Assembly (NCBI RefSeq): GCF_023740735.1
Contig: NZ_JAMRXH010000002.1
Location: 310,001 to 374,000, forward strand
Reading direction: 5' to 3'
DNA from: Nocardia sp. CDC159
Lineage (GTDB): Bacteria > Actinomycetota > Actinomycetes > Mycobacteriales > Mycobacteriaceae
DNA length: 64,000 nucleotides
A program made the position numbers and the translations under genes. The notes under the pieces were generated by a model, which searched no databases, was not told the origin of the DNA, and was given only the letters and a program-made list of their open reading frames with translations. Shown here piece after piece: positions 45,787 through 55,762 of the stretch; positions within the stretch are counted from its first letter, which is position 1; each line of letters opens with the position of its first letter.

Positions 45787-47343
45787 CTAGCTCTCCTGTC
45801 CTACGTACCGCTCGCGCAGTTTGCGCTTGTACAGCTTCCCGTTCGGATCGCGCGGCAGTTCGTCCAGATAGTCGATGCTGCGCGGCAGCTTGTACTTGGC
45901 CAGCCGCGATGCCGCGAATTCCAGCAGCTCCCCGGTGAGTTCGTCGTTGCCCTCGATACCCGGGGCGGGCTGTACGACGGCCTTCACCTCCTGCCCCCAA
46001 TCCGGATGCGGGATACCGAAGACCGCGACATCGGCGACCTTGGGGTGGGTGATCAGCTCACCCTCGACCTCGGCCGGATAGATGTTCACCCCACCGGACA
46101 GGATCAGATCCGAACGGCGGTCGCACAGGAACAGATAGCCGTCGGCGTCCATGTACCCGATGTCGCCCACGGTGAACAGATCGCCCACGCGTGCGTCATC
46201 GGTCTTGGCCTTGTCCTTGTGATACTCGAAGCTGGACGCCCCCATCTTCATGTAGACCTGGCCGATCTCCCCGGGCGGCAACTCCGTTCCGTCCTCGCCG
46301 AGCACCTTGACCACCGAATACGGCCACGCCTTGCCAACCGAGCCCGGCTTGCGCAGCCATTCCTCACCGGTGATCATCGTGCCGCCGCCCTCGGTCGCCG
46401 CGTAGTACTCGGTGACGACCGGACCCCACCACTCGAGCATCTTGCGCTTGGTCTCCTGCGGGCACGGCGCGGCGCCGTGGATCATGCAGCGCAGCGACGA
46501 GACGTCGTACTTGCGCCGTACCTCCTCCGGCAGCGCCAGCAGCCGATGGAACTGGGTGGGTACCACGTGGCTGTGGGTCACGCGATGCTTGTCGATCAGC
46601 CGCAGCATCTCCTCCGGATCCCACTTGTCCATCAGCACGACCTTGTGTCCCAGCTGAATCGAGATGGCGGAGTGGTTCAGCACCGCGGTGTGATACAGCG
46701 GCGAGCCGCAGATGTGCACGTGGCCGTCGAACGGCTGCAGGCCGAACAGACCGAAGTAGCCGGTCATGGCCGGGGGGACCACATCGGGATCCGCGCCGGT
46801 GAGTGGGCGCCGAACGCCCTTGGGACGCCCCGTCGTTCCGGAGGTGTACAGCATCGGCGCGCCGGTGGTGCGGATGTCGGGACGACCGGTCTCCCCCGCG
46901 CCCAGCTCGGCCAGCGGCCGGAAGCCCTCGACCGAACCCACCGAATACCGGTCCTCGGCAGGTACTTTCGCCTCGTCCGCCGCGATCCGGGCGGCCGCGG
47001 CGAAGCGCTCGTCCGCGATGAACGCCTTGGCCTCGCTGTTGTCGAGTATGTAGGCGACCTCCGGACCGGTCAGATGCCAGTTCACCGCGACGATGTAGAG
47101 CCCGGACTCGAACGCCGCGAAGTACACCGCCAGCGCCTCGGCGCAGTTGTGCACCATCGAGACGAGCACATCGCCGGGGCGTAACCCCTTGGCCTGCAAC
47201 CCCCTTGCGATCCGGTCGGCCTGCCCGGCCAGTTCTCCGTAGCTGATCTCCCGCCCCGACGGATCGACGACCGCGATCCGTTCGGGTCCGGTGGCAGCGA
47301 TATTCCACAGTCCCAGCCGCTGCGTCGGCTCCATCGAAGTCAC
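45787..47343 (-). CDS. Acyl-CoA synthetase (FadD4-like)
   Basis: The 518-residue ANL-superfamily ligase has LYTSGTTGRPKGVRRPLTG, YAATEGGGTMITGEEW, TVGDIGYMDADGYLFLCDRRSDLILSGG (split here for length: the D and R of the adenylation hinge) and a C-terminal RDPNGKLYKRKL Lys. It differs from FadD17 and FadD19 and looks FadD4-like; the substrate is probably a sterol side-chain or other branched acid, inferred from its KstR site. TAAATT, 6 nt, then GTG 47343 suggests a leaderless start; ATG 47334 with GGAGG 9 nt upstream is the alternative. Confidence 0.85.
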   Translation of the reverse strand: MTSMEPTQRLGLWNIAATGPERIAVVDPSGREISYGELAGQADRIARGLQAKGLRPGDVLVSMVHNCAEALAVYFAAFESGLYIVAVNWHLTGPEVAYILDNSEAKAFIADERFAAAARIAADEAKVPAEDRYSVGSVEGFRPLAELGAGETGRPDIRTTGAPMLYTSGTTGRPKGVRRPLTGADPDVVPPAMTGYFGLFGLQPFDGHVHICGSPLYHTAVLNHSAISIQLGHKVVLMDKWDPEEMLRLIDKHRVTHSHVVPTQFHRLLALPEEVRRKYDVSSLRCMIHGAAPCPQETKRKMLEWWGPVVTEYYAATEGGGTMITGEEWLRKPGSVGKAWPYSVVKVLGEDGTELPPGEIGQVYMKMGASSFEYHKDKAKTDDARVGDLFTVGDIGYMDADGYLFLCDRRSDLILSGGVNIYPAEVEGELITHPKVADVAVFGIPHPDWGQEVKAVVQPAPGIEGNDELTGELLEFAASRLAKYKLPRSIDYLDELPRDPNGKLYKRKLRERYVGQES

Positions 47344-47349
47344 CCTCCA

Positions 47350-47367
47350 AATTTAGAACGTGTTCTA
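47350..47367 (-). promoter_or_regulatory. KstR operator overlapping leaderless promoter of the second fadD gene
   Basis: TAGAACGTGTTCTA (47354-47367) is a perfect, fully palindromic-type KstR match. On the minus strand it runs into TAAATT (47350-47355), 6 nt, GTG. The operator also overlaps the last codon region of the upstream oxidoreductase gene. Confidence 0.78.
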
Positions 47368-48402
47368 CATCTGAACAAGGGGGGCGAGCTGGCGCAACTG
47401 CTCGACGGAATGAGCGGAGACGAGCAGCATTGCGACGCCTGCCTTCTCCCAGACCCGAAGCTGCGCGCGCACCTGCGCCTCGTCGCCGATGATCGCGCCG
47501 TCGAGAACGAGTTCGTCCGGCACCGCCGCGGCCGCCTCGTCCTTGCGTCCCGAGCGGAACAGCCGGGTGATCTCGTCGACCACCTCGCCGTAGCCCATGC
47601 GCCGATACACCTGCGCGTGGAAGTTCAGCTCCTCCGCGCCCATGCCGCCGATGTAGAGCGCCATCACCGGCTTCATCCGATCGAGCGTGCCGCGGACGTC
47701 GTCGGTGATGACGACCTGACAGCTCGCGGCAATTTCGAAATCGGCCCGCGAACGCCGGGCACCCGGGCGGGCGAAGCCCTCGTCGAGCCATTCGTCGTAC
47801 ATTCCGGCGAGCCGCGGGGTGTAGTAGATGGCCAGCCAGCCGTCGGCGATCTCGGCGGCCAATGCCACGTTCTTCGGCCCCTCGGCGCCCAGCCAGATAG
47901 GAATATCCGCACGTCGAGGATGGGTTATCGGCTTGAGCGGCTTACCGAGTCCGATCGCTCCCGCGCCCCGGTACGGCAGCGGGTAGTGCGGCCCCGCACT
48001 GGTGACCCGGTCCTCGCGAGCCAGCACCTGCCGCACGATGTCGACATATTCGCGAGTCCTCTGCAAGGGCTTGGCAAACGGCTGCCCGTACCAACCCTCG
48101 ACCACCTGCGGACCCGATACACCCAGGCCGAGCACCGCCCGCCCCTCGCTCAGGTGATCCAGCGTCAGGGCGGCCATCGCGGTCGCGGTGGGCGTGCGCG
48201 CCGACAGCTGCGCCACCGAGGTGCCCAACCGCATCCGCCGCGTCGCCGACCCCCACCAGGCCAGCGGGGTGAACGCGTCCGAACCCCAGGACTCGGCGGT
48301 GAACACGGCGTCGAAGCCGATCTCCTCCGCCGTCGCGACCAACTCCGGGACATGCGCGGGCGGCCGCGCACCCCAGTACCCGAGTTGCAATCCGAATTTC
48401 AT
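47365..48402 (-). CDS. LLM-class F420-dependent oxidoreductase (Rv3520c type)
   Basis: The 345-residue TIM-barrel protein is a luciferase-like monooxygenase family member of the F420 subgroup: FGLQLGYWGARPP, AVLGLGVSGPQVVEGWYG and IPIWLGAEGPKNVALAAEIADGW. Rv3520c is the corresponding gene of the M. tuberculosis cholesterol cluster; its precise step is not established. A KstR-type site with a TATTCT -10 box lies 42 bp upstream, shared with the DUF35 gene. Confidence 0.87.
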   Translation of the reverse strand: MKFGLQLGYWGARPPAHVPELVATAEEIGFDAVFTAESWGSDAFTPLAWWGSATRRMRLGTSVAQLSARTPTATAMAALTLDHLSEGRAVLGLGVSGPQVVEGWYGQPFAKPLQRTREYVDIVRQVLAREDRVTSAGPHYPLPYRGAGAIGLGKPLKPITHPRRADIPIWLGAEGPKNVALAAEIADGWLAIYYTPRLAGMYDEWLDEGFARPGARRSRADFEIAASCQVVITDDVRGTLDRMKPVMALYIGGMGAEELNFHAQVYRRMGYGEVVDEITRLFRSGRKDEAAAAVPDELVLDGAIIGDEAQVRAQLRVWEKAGVAMLLVSAHSVEQLRQLAPLVQM

Positions 48403-48438
48403 GCCACATCCTGTCGTCCGAGCCCCGCCCTTGCCACC

Positions 48439-48457
48439 AGAATAAGAACCTGTTCTA
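48439..48457. promoter_or_regulatory. KstR-type operator in the oxidoreductase-DUF35 divergent promoter
   Basis: AAGAACCTGTTCTA (48444-48457) matches TnnAACnnGTTnnA except position 1. On the minus strand TATTCT (48439-48444) follows directly, fitting a -10 box of the oxidoreductase gene. Confidence 0.62.
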
Positions 48458-48484
48458 CTCGATATCGTGACTCAGGGGAACACC

Positions 48485-49447
48485 ATGACCGGCGCGATTC
48501 CCGACATCCTCGCCGCGGAACTGCGCATGAAGTTCGACTACACCCGCTCGGTCGGACCGACCATCGGGCGCTTCCTCACCGGGCTGCGGGCCGGGCGCAT
48601 CGTCGGGGTGCGCGGCTCGGACGGGCGGGTGCTGGTACCGCCCGCGGAGTTCGATCCGGTGACCTCCGAGCGGCTCACCGAATTCGTCGACGTCGCCGAC
48701 GTCGGCACGGTGCGGACCTGGTCCTGGGTGCGAGACCCGCTGCCGGGCCAGCCCTTCGACCGGCCGTTCGCCTGGGCGCTGATCGAGTTGGACGGCGCGG
48801 ACACCGGCCTGCTGCACGCGGTCGACGTGGCCTCCCCCGACGACATCCACACCGGGATGCGCGTGCGGGCCCGCTGGGCGGCCGAGCGCACCGGCACGAT
48901 TCACGACATCGCCTGCTTCGAACCGGGTGAGATCTCCGCGGCCCCGGCCGAATCCGCGCCCGGCGAGCCGGTCACCGGCATCATCACACCGATCGACCTG
49001 CGCTACAAGCACACCGCCGCCCCGCAGGAGACGGTCTTCCTGCGGGCCATCGCCGAGGGCCGCCTGCTCGGCGCCCGCGCCGCCGACGGCAAGGTCTACT
49101 TCCCGCCCCGCGGCGCGGATCCGCGCACGGGCGAGCCCACCGAGGACTACGTCGACCTGGCCGACACCGGCATCGTCACCACCTTCTGCATCGTGAACGT
49201 GCCGTTCCAGGGCCAGCGCATCAAGCCGCCCTATGTGGCCGCCTACATCCTGCTGGACGGCGCGGACATCCCGTTCCTGCACCTGGTACTCGGCTGCGAT
49301 GCGAGCGAGGTCCGAATGGGCATGCGGGTCAAGGCCGTCTGGAAACCACGCACGGAATGGACCTACGACGGCCTGGACAATGTGGCGCACTTCGAGCCCA
49401 CCGGTGAACCCGACGCCGAATACGAGACCTTCGCGCACCACCTCTAG
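48485..49447 (+). CDS. Tandem DUF35 OB-fold protein (Rv3521 type)
   Basis: The 320-residue protein contains two DUF35 units, about 25-145 and 165-300, both with the pattern GRIVGVRGSDGRVLVPP / GRLLGARAADGKVYFPP followed by FVDVADVGTVRTW / YVDLADTGIVTTF. DUF35 proteins partner thiolase-like aldolases such as Ltp2 and hydratases. The Cys4 zinc-ribbon that usually precedes the OB fold is missing in both units. AGGGGA 6 nt upstream fixes the ATG at 48485. It is first in an operon with ltp4 and ltp3. Confidence 0.83.
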   Translation: MTGAIPDILAAELRMKFDYTRSVGPTIGRFLTGLRAGRIVGVRGSDGRVLVPPAEFDPVTSERLTEFVDVADVGTVRTWSWVRDPLPGQPFDRPFAWALIELDGADTGLLHAVDVASPDDIHTGMRVRARWAAERTGTIHDIACFEPGEISAAPAESAPGEPVTGIITPIDLRYKHTAAPQETVFLRAIAEGRLLGARAADGKVYFPPRGADPRTGEPTEDYVDLADTGIVTTFCIVNVPFQGQRIKPPYVAAYILLDGADIPFLHLVLGCDASEVRMGMRVKAVWKPRTEWTYDGLDNVAHFEPTGEPDAEYETFAHHL

Positions 49448-49462
49448 AGAGGCGCTGAAACC

Positions 49463-50494
49463 TTGAGCGACAACGTAACCGACATCGCGGTGGTGGGCTT
49501 CGCACACGCGCCGCACGTGCCGGAGACCTACGGCACCACCAACGGGGTGGAAATGCTGGCCCCCTGCTTCCGGCAGCTGTACGACCGGCTCGGCATCACG
49601 GTGGGCGATATCGACTTCTGGTGCTCCGGATCATCGGATTACCTTGCCGGACGCGCCTTTTCGTTCATCTCGGCGATCGACTCGATCGGCGCGGTACCGC
49701 CGATCAACGAATCGCATGTGGAGATGGACGCGGCCTGGGCGCTGTACGAGGCGTATGTGAAGATCCGCTCCGGCCAGGCGCGCACCGCCCTGGTGTATGG
49801 CTTCGGCAAGCCCTCGGCGGGCACGCTGCGACAGGTGCTCACCATGCAGACCGATCCGTATCTGGTCGCGCCGCTGTGGCCGGACGCGGTCTCGATCGCC
49901 GGACTGCAGGCCCGCGCCGGACTCGACGCGGGCACCTGGACCGAACGAGATCTGGCCGCCGTCACCGCGACCGACGACGCCGATCTCGAAAAGCGGCTCG
50001 CCGCACCGTATGTCGCCGAACCGCTGCGCGCCCACGACATCGCGCCGATCACCGACGGCGCGGCCGCGATCGTGCTGGCCGCGGGTGACCGAGCCCGCGA
50101 GCTGTGCCCGAATCCGGCCTGGCTGACCGGCATCGCCCACCGCATCGATACCCCGGTGTTCGGCGCCCGCGACCTCACCACCTCTCCCTCGGCCGCGGCC
50201 GCCGCCCGCGATGTCACCGGCGGCGATGCCAGCGATTTCGATATCGCCGAACTGCATGCCCAGTTCAGCCACGAGCAGCTGATCCTGACCCACGCCATCG
50301 GTTTGGGCGCGGCCACCCGCATCAACCCCTCGGGCGGACCGCTGGCGGGCAATCCCATGTTCGCCGCGGGCCTGGAGCGTATCGGCTTCGCCGCCACCGA
50401 AATCATGAACGGCTCCGCCCGGCGCGCCCTCGCCCATGCGGCGAGCGGGCCCGCGCTGCAGCAGAACCTGGTAGCCACCCTGGAGGCGCGATGA
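49463..50494 (+). CDS. ltp4: Thiolase-like lipid-transfer protein/aldolase Ltp4
   Basis: The 343-residue thiolase-fold protein (SCP2-thiolase group) has FCSGSSD-like WCSGSSDYLAG, LVYGFGKPSAGTLRQ, ITDGAAAIVLAAGDRA and INPSGGPLAGNPMFAAGLERI. In M. tuberculosis Rv3522 (ltp4) occupies this place. Such proteins catalyse retro-aldol cleavage of branched sterol side-chain CoA esters rather than thiolysis. TTG start with AGAGAGG upstream; next gene overlaps by 4 bp. Confidence 0.87.
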   Translation: MSDNVTDIAVVGFAHAPHVPETYGTTNGVEMLAPCFRQLYDRLGITVGDIDFWCSGSSDYLAGRAFSFISAIDSIGAVPPINESHVEMDAAWALYEAYVKIRSGQARTALVYGFGKPSAGTLRQVLTMQTDPYLVAPLWPDAVSIAGLQARAGLDAGTWTERDLAAVTATDDADLEKRLAAPYVAEPLRAHDIAPITDGAAAIVLAAGDRARELCPNPAWLTGIAHRIDTPVFGARDLTTSPSAAAAARDVTGGDASDFDIAELHAQFSHEQLILTHAIGLGAATRINPSGGPLAGNPMFAAGLERIGFAATEIMNGSARRALAHAASGPALQQNLVATLEAR

Positions 50495-51657
50495 GCAACC
50501 CCACTGCGGTGCTCGGCACCGGACAAACCCATCACGTGACGAAACGAACCGATGTATCGATGGCCGGGATGGTCCGGGAGGCCATCGATCGCGCGCTCGA
50601 GGATGCCGAGCTCACGATGGCCGATATCGACGCGGTCGTGGTCGGCAAGGCGCCGGACCTGTTCGAGGGCGTCATGATGCCCGAGCTGTTCCTCGCGGAT
50701 GCCCTGGGCGCCAGCGGAAAACCCCTGCTGCGGGTGCATACGGCCGGTTCGGTCGGCGGCTCGACCGGCTGCGTCGCGGCCAATCAGGTGCAGGCCGGGA
50801 TGCACCGCAGGGTGCTCGCGGTGGCCTGGGAGAAGCAGTCGGAATCCAATGCCATGTGGGCGCTGTCGAATCCGGTGCCGTTCACCAAGCCGGTGGGCGC
50901 CGGGGCGGGCGGTTACTTCGCCCCGCACGTGCGCGCCTACATCCGCCGGGCCAACGCGCCGCTGCATATCGGCGCGATGGTCGCGGTGAAGGATCGCCGC
51001 AACGGAGCCAAGAATCCGCTGGCCCATCTGCAGCAGGCCGACATCACGATGGAGTCGGTGCTCGCGTCCCAAATGCTCTGGGACCCCATCCGTTTCGACG
51101 AGACCTGCCCGTCCTCCGATGGCGCCTGCGCCATCGTGCTCGGCGACGAGTCCGCGGCGCGGGCCGTGGAATCCGCGGGCCGCACGGTGGCCTGGGTGCA
51201 CGGCACCGCGATGCGCACCGAACCGCTCGCCTACGCCGGACGCGATCAGGTCAGCCCGCAGGCGGGCCGGGACGCGGCCGCGGCGCTGTGGCGGCAGGCG
51301 GGCATCACCAATCCGCTCGAGGAGATCGACGCCGCCGAGATCTATGTGCCCTTCTCCTGGTTCGAGCCGATGTGGCTGGAGAACCTCGGCTTCATGCCCG
51401 AGGGCGAGGGCTGGAAGCTCACCGACGCCCGCGAGACCGAGATCGGCGGGAAGCTGCCGGTCAACCCGTCCGGCGGGGTGCTCAGTTCCAATCCAATCGG
51501 CGCGTCCGGCCTGATCCGCTTCGCCGAGGCCGCCAAACAGGTGATGGGCCGGGCGGGCGCCTATCAGGTGGACGGGGCCCGCAAGGCGTTCGGCCACGCA
51601 TACGGCGGCGGCTCGCAATACTTCTCGATGTGGGTGGTCGGCAGCGAACGGCCGTAG
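50491..51657 (+). CDS. ltp3: Thiolase-like lipid-transfer protein/aldolase Ltp3
   Basis: The 388-residue thiolase-fold protein has VHTAGSVGGSTGCVAANQV at the place where true thiolases carry the nucleophilic Cys (here Gly-Ser), plus PSSDGACAIVLGDE, VPFSWFEPMW and NPSGGVLSSNPIGASGL. It corresponds to Rv3523. The lack of the Cys supports an aldolase role. ATG overlaps the ltp4 stop (ATGA) with GGAGG 6 nt upstream, so the two are coupled and may form a heteromer with the DUF35 protein. Confidence 0.88.
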   Translation: MSNPTAVLGTGQTHHVTKRTDVSMAGMVREAIDRALEDAELTMADIDAVVVGKAPDLFEGVMMPELFLADALGASGKPLLRVHTAGSVGGSTGCVAANQVQAGMHRRVLAVAWEKQSESNAMWALSNPVPFTKPVGAGAGGYFAPHVRAYIRRANAPLHIGAMVAVKDRRNGAKNPLAHLQQADITMESVLASQMLWDPIRFDETCPSSDGACAIVLGDESAARAVESAGRTVAWVHGTAMRTEPLAYAGRDQVSPQAGRDAAAALWRQAGITNPLEEIDAAEIYVPFSWFEPMWLENLGFMPEGEGWKLTDARETEIGGKLPVNPSGGVLSSNPIGASGLIRFAEAAKQVMGRAGAYQVDGARKAFGHAYGGGSQYFSMWVVGSERP

Positions 51658-51764
51658 TTTCAGGCGGAACCTATTGAGCCAACGCACAATTCGAATTCAC
51701 CGCCAGCTTTGGCGAAGAATTCAAGCACATTTGCAAAATCATCAGCAAACTCATTCGAGGCCGC

Positions 51765-52184
51765 ATGACCACCACCACCACCGAACATCCCGCGCGCCTG
51801 GCCGGTCGCGCCTCCCAGGCCGCGGTGCGCGCCCGCGACAAGCAGGCGTGGCTGGATCTGTTCGCCCCCGACGGCATCGTCGAGGACCCCATCGGTCCCT
51901 CGGTCTTCGATCCGGAGGGCCGGGGGCACCGCGGGCGCGCGGCCATCGCGGCCTTCTGGGACCGGGCCATCGCGCCGACCGAGTCGATCGAGTTCGTCTT
52001 CGACGACTCCTTCGCCTGCGGTGACGAGGTCGCCTTCACCGGCCTCATCCGCACCCGGCTGGGCGGGCACGTCATCGATGCCGAGGGCGTGTTCACCTAC
52101 CGGGTCGACGCCGAGGGCCGGATCGCGGCCCTGCGCGCGTTCTGGGAGACCGATCGAGCCATGGCGACCATGAAGAAGGAGTAG
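51765..52184 (+). CDS. SnoaL/NTF2-like protein, ketosteroid isomerase type
   Basis: The 139-residue protein has an NTF2/SnoaL fold: ARDKQAWLDLFAPDGIVEDPIGPS at the start, GRAAIAAFWDRAIAPTESIEF and a C-terminal YRVDAEGRIAALRAFWE. It resembles the ketosteroid delta-isomerases found in sterol catabolic clusters, which shift the C5-C6 double bond to C4-C5; the catalytic Asp/Tyr assignment is not certain. CGAGG is a short ribosome binding site before the ATG. No KstR site is visible directly upstream. Confidence 0.78.
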   Translation: MTTTTTEHPARLAGRASQAAVRARDKQAWLDLFAPDGIVEDPIGPSVFDPEGRGHRGRAAIAAFWDRAIAPTESIEFVFDDSFACGDEVAFTGLIRTRLGGHVIDAEGVFTYRVDAEGRIAALRAFWETDRAMATMKKE

Positions 52185-52205
52185 ACCCTTCGGGAGGGGC
52201 CCGAA

Positions 52206-52249
52206 AGACGAAGGGCGGGCACCGAATCGGTGCACGCCCCTGCTCGTCT
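52206..52249. terminator. Bidirectional terminator, SnoaL/cyp125
   Basis: Long imperfect hairpin in the gap between convergent genes: AGACGA / TCGTCT outer stem, GGGCG / CGCCC middle, GCACC-GAATC-GGTGC top. Confidence 0.65.
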
Positions 52250-52255
52250 GCGCGG

Positions 52256-53506
52256 CTAGGCGCCGGTCCGGTAGTCCACCGGGAACTCCTTGATCCCGTT
52301 GAGCCAGCCCGAGGGCAGGCGCTTGGGATCGCCGATGCGGGTGATGTCGGGCAGGTGATCGGCGATGGCATTGAAGATCAGATCGATCTCCAGCCGAGCC
52401 AGATTCGCCCCGATGCAGAAGTGCGCGCCGGTGCCTCCGAAGGACAGGTGTGGATTCGGATCGCGCAGAATGTCGAACTTGTACGGGTTTTCGAAGACGT
52501 CCTCGTCGAAGTTGGCCGAGCGGTACACCATCAGTACCCGCTGCCCCTTCTCGATCCGCACCCCGCCGATCTCCACATCCTCGAGCGCGGTGCGCTGGAA
52601 CGAGCTCACCGGGGTGGCCCAGCGGATGATCTCGTCGGCGGCGGTCGCGGGCCGCTCTTGCTTGTAGAGCTCCCACTGGTCCGGATGCTCCAGGAATGCG
52701 ATCATGCCGTGGCTGATGGCATTTCGGGTGGTCTCGTTGCCCGCCACCGCGAGCAGGATCACGAAGAAACCGAACTCCTCCGAGGTCAGCGCCTCGCCAT
52801 CGATATCGGCATGGACGAGTTCGGTCACGATGTCCTTGGCCGGGGACGCCTTGCGCGCCTCGGCCATCCGATAGGCGTAGCCGAGGATCTCCATCGAGGA
52901 GGCCAGCGGATCGATGTCGACCATATCCGGATCGTCGTAGCCGGTCATCTCGTTGGACCAGCGGAAGACCTTCATTCGGTCCTCCTGCGGAATGCCGATC
53001 AGCTCCGCGATCGCCTGCAGCGGCAGCTCACACGCCACCTGGGTGACGAAGTCGCCGGAACCGGCGGCCGCGGCGGCCTCGACGATCGCACGGGCGCGCT
53101 CGGACAGCTCGGCGCGCAGCGAGTTGATCGCGCGCGGGGTGAAGCCCTTGGAGATCAGCTTGCGCAGCTTGGTGTGCTCGGGGGCGTCCTTGTTCAGGAT
53201 GACCAGGCGCTGCATCTCGATGTTCTCGCGCGAGATGTCGTCGTTGAACCGCGGGATGGCCGTGTTCTCGAAGCTGGAGAACACATCGCTGCGCCGCGAG
53301 ATCTCCTTGACGTCGGCGTGCTTGGTGACCACCCAGAAGCCGTCGTCGTGGAAGCCGCCGACCTCCGGCGACTTGGGGTTCCACCAGATCGGAGCGGTCC
53401 GGCGCAGTTCGGCGAGTTCCTCGACCGGAACCCGCTGGCCCCACAGCTCCGGATCGGTCACATCGAACCCGTCCGGAAGTTCGGGGGCCGTGCGAGTGTC
53501 TACCAC
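52256..53506 (-). CDS. cyp125: Cytochrome P450 CYP125, steroid C26 monooxygenase
   Basis: The 416-residue P450 has AGNETTRN (I-helix, 255-262), ExxR (E292, R295) and heme ligand C364 in FGGTGAHFCIGANLAR. Long identities with CYP125A1 (Rv3545c), e.g. ELPLQAIAELIGIPQEDRMK and WLNGIKEFPVDY, favour CYP125 over CYP142. It oxidises the C26 methyl of cholesterol/cholestenone, the first side-chain step. AAGGAGA 8 nt upstream decides the GTG at 53506. KstR sites precede it; FdxD is a plausible electron donor. Confidence 0.92.
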   Translation of the reverse strand: MVDTRTAPELPDGFDVTDPELWGQRVPVEELAELRRTAPIWWNPKSPEVGGFHDDGFWVVTKHADVKEISRRSDVFSSFENTAIPRFNDDISRENIEMQRLVILNKDAPEHTKLRKLISKGFTPRAINSLRAELSERARAIVEAAAAAGSGDFVTQVACELPLQAIAELIGIPQEDRMKVFRWSNEMTGYDDPDMVDIDPLASSMEILGYAYRMAEARKASPAKDIVTELVHADIDGEALTSEEFGFFVILLAVAGNETTRNAISHGMIAFLEHPDQWELYKQERPATAADEIIRWATPVSSFQRTALEDVEIGGVRIEKGQRVLMVYRSANFDEDVFENPYKFDILRDPNPHLSFGGTGAHFCIGANLARLEIDLIFNAIADHLPDITRIGDPKRLPSGWLNGIKEFPVDYRTGA

Positions 53507-53527
53507 CAGCTGTCTCCTTCGACCAAC

Positions 53528-54829
<1,302 letters not shown>

Positions 54830-55186
54830 AACGCTGGTCTTTTGGATCGAGTTGAACGTTCATCCTCCGGGGCCCTGGACGTGGCGTACACCACACAAAG
54901 CACGGTACAGACAGGAAGATGAGACGTCAGCTATCTTACGGTTATCGACGGTCTGCCGAACAAGAGGTCTGCGACGGGCCAGAACCGCTCTGCGCCAGCG
55001 CTTCCCAACAACCGCTGCGGTGGCCCGCAAACGTACCGGCCATCTTCCGTTCCCGAACCGGGCGCCTGGAAGCTTCAAGGAAATCACGAATCAGGCGTAG
55101 GTTTTCAGTTACTTAGCCGCTAATATCAATGATACGTATCCGAGATAACGACTGTTAGTACAGCGAAGGGAATTGGGCGGCTCACA
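54830..55186. other. 357-bp intergenic region upstream of the EspR-type gene
   Basis: The region is clearly less GC-rich toward its 3' end (TTACTTAGCCGCTAATATCA, positions 55108-55127) than the rest of the window. No convincing ORF; a 65-codon frame at 54919 shows shadow composition. A long regulated promoter of the EspR-type gene is the likely content. Confidence 0.55.
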
Positions 55187-55603
55187 ATGGCTGATTTCGC
55201 GGCGCGGCTGAACAAGCTGTTCGAAACCGTGCATCCCCCGGGGCGTAAGCCGCACACCAACGCGGAGGTGGCTGCCGCGCTGACGGCAGCCGGACATCCG
55301 ATCTCGAAACCGTACCTCTCGCAGTTGCGGTCGGGACAACGGACGAACCCGTCCGACGAGACGGTGGCTGCGCTGGCGAAGTTCTTCAAGGTCAAACCGG
55401 ACTACTTCTTCAACGACATCTACGCGGCCAAGATCGACCACGATCTGGAGCTGCTGTCACAGCTGCAGGGCTACGGCCTGCGGCGCTTGTCGAGTAGGGC
55501 GTTCGACCTCTCCGAAGAGTCACAGAACCTACTCACCTCGATGGCCGAGAAGCTGCGAGCGAGCGAGGGTCTGCCCGAGATTCCGCCGGACGGCACGGAA
55601 TAG
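55187..55603 (+). CDS. espR: EspR-type nucleoid-associated XRE regulator
   Basis: The 138-residue protein aligns along its length with M. tuberculosis EspR: FAARLNKLFETVHPPGRKPH, HTNAEV at the HTH start, KPYLSQLRSGQRTNPS (recognition region), ALAKFFKVKPDYF and a C-terminal dimerisation part with LRASEGL. EspR binds DNA as linked dimers of dimers and regulates ESX-1 and cell-wall genes. Here it is convergent with an ImmA/IrrE operon and not near any esx genes. The ATG at 55187 gives the family start. Confidence 0.85.
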   Translation: MADFAARLNKLFETVHPPGRKPHTNAEVAAALTAAGHPISKPYLSQLRSGQRTNPSDETVAALAKFFKVKPDYFFNDIYAAKIDHDLELLSQLQGYGLRRLSSRAFDLSEESQNLLTSMAEKLRASEGLPEIPPDGTE

Positions 55604-55618
55604 GAAGCACACCAAGAC

Positions 55619-55657
55619 AACACAGTGCGGTGACTCGGAGCCGCACTGTGTTTGTTT
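55619..55657 (+). terminator. Intrinsic terminator after espR
   Basis: 12-bp perfect stem AACACAGTGCGG / CCGCACTGTGTT with a 10-nt loop, followed by TGTTTTG. Strong factor-independent terminator. Confidence 0.88.
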
Positions 55658-55762
55658 TGCGGTAGGGGCCTCGGCGGGGGTCGTTTCGGCCCGCTTCCGT
55701 ACCCGGATGTGACCTACGACTCCATACCGGGCGGTTGGGCGAATCTTCGGCGTCCTGTGACC

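Noticed and set aside
52256..53506. CYP142
   Set aside because: Neighbour fadA5, the divergent arrangement and long sequence identities fit CYP125.
54919..55116. 65-codon ORF upstream of espR
   Set aside because: No ribosome binding site, unbalanced composition, and it ends inside the AT-richer promoter region.
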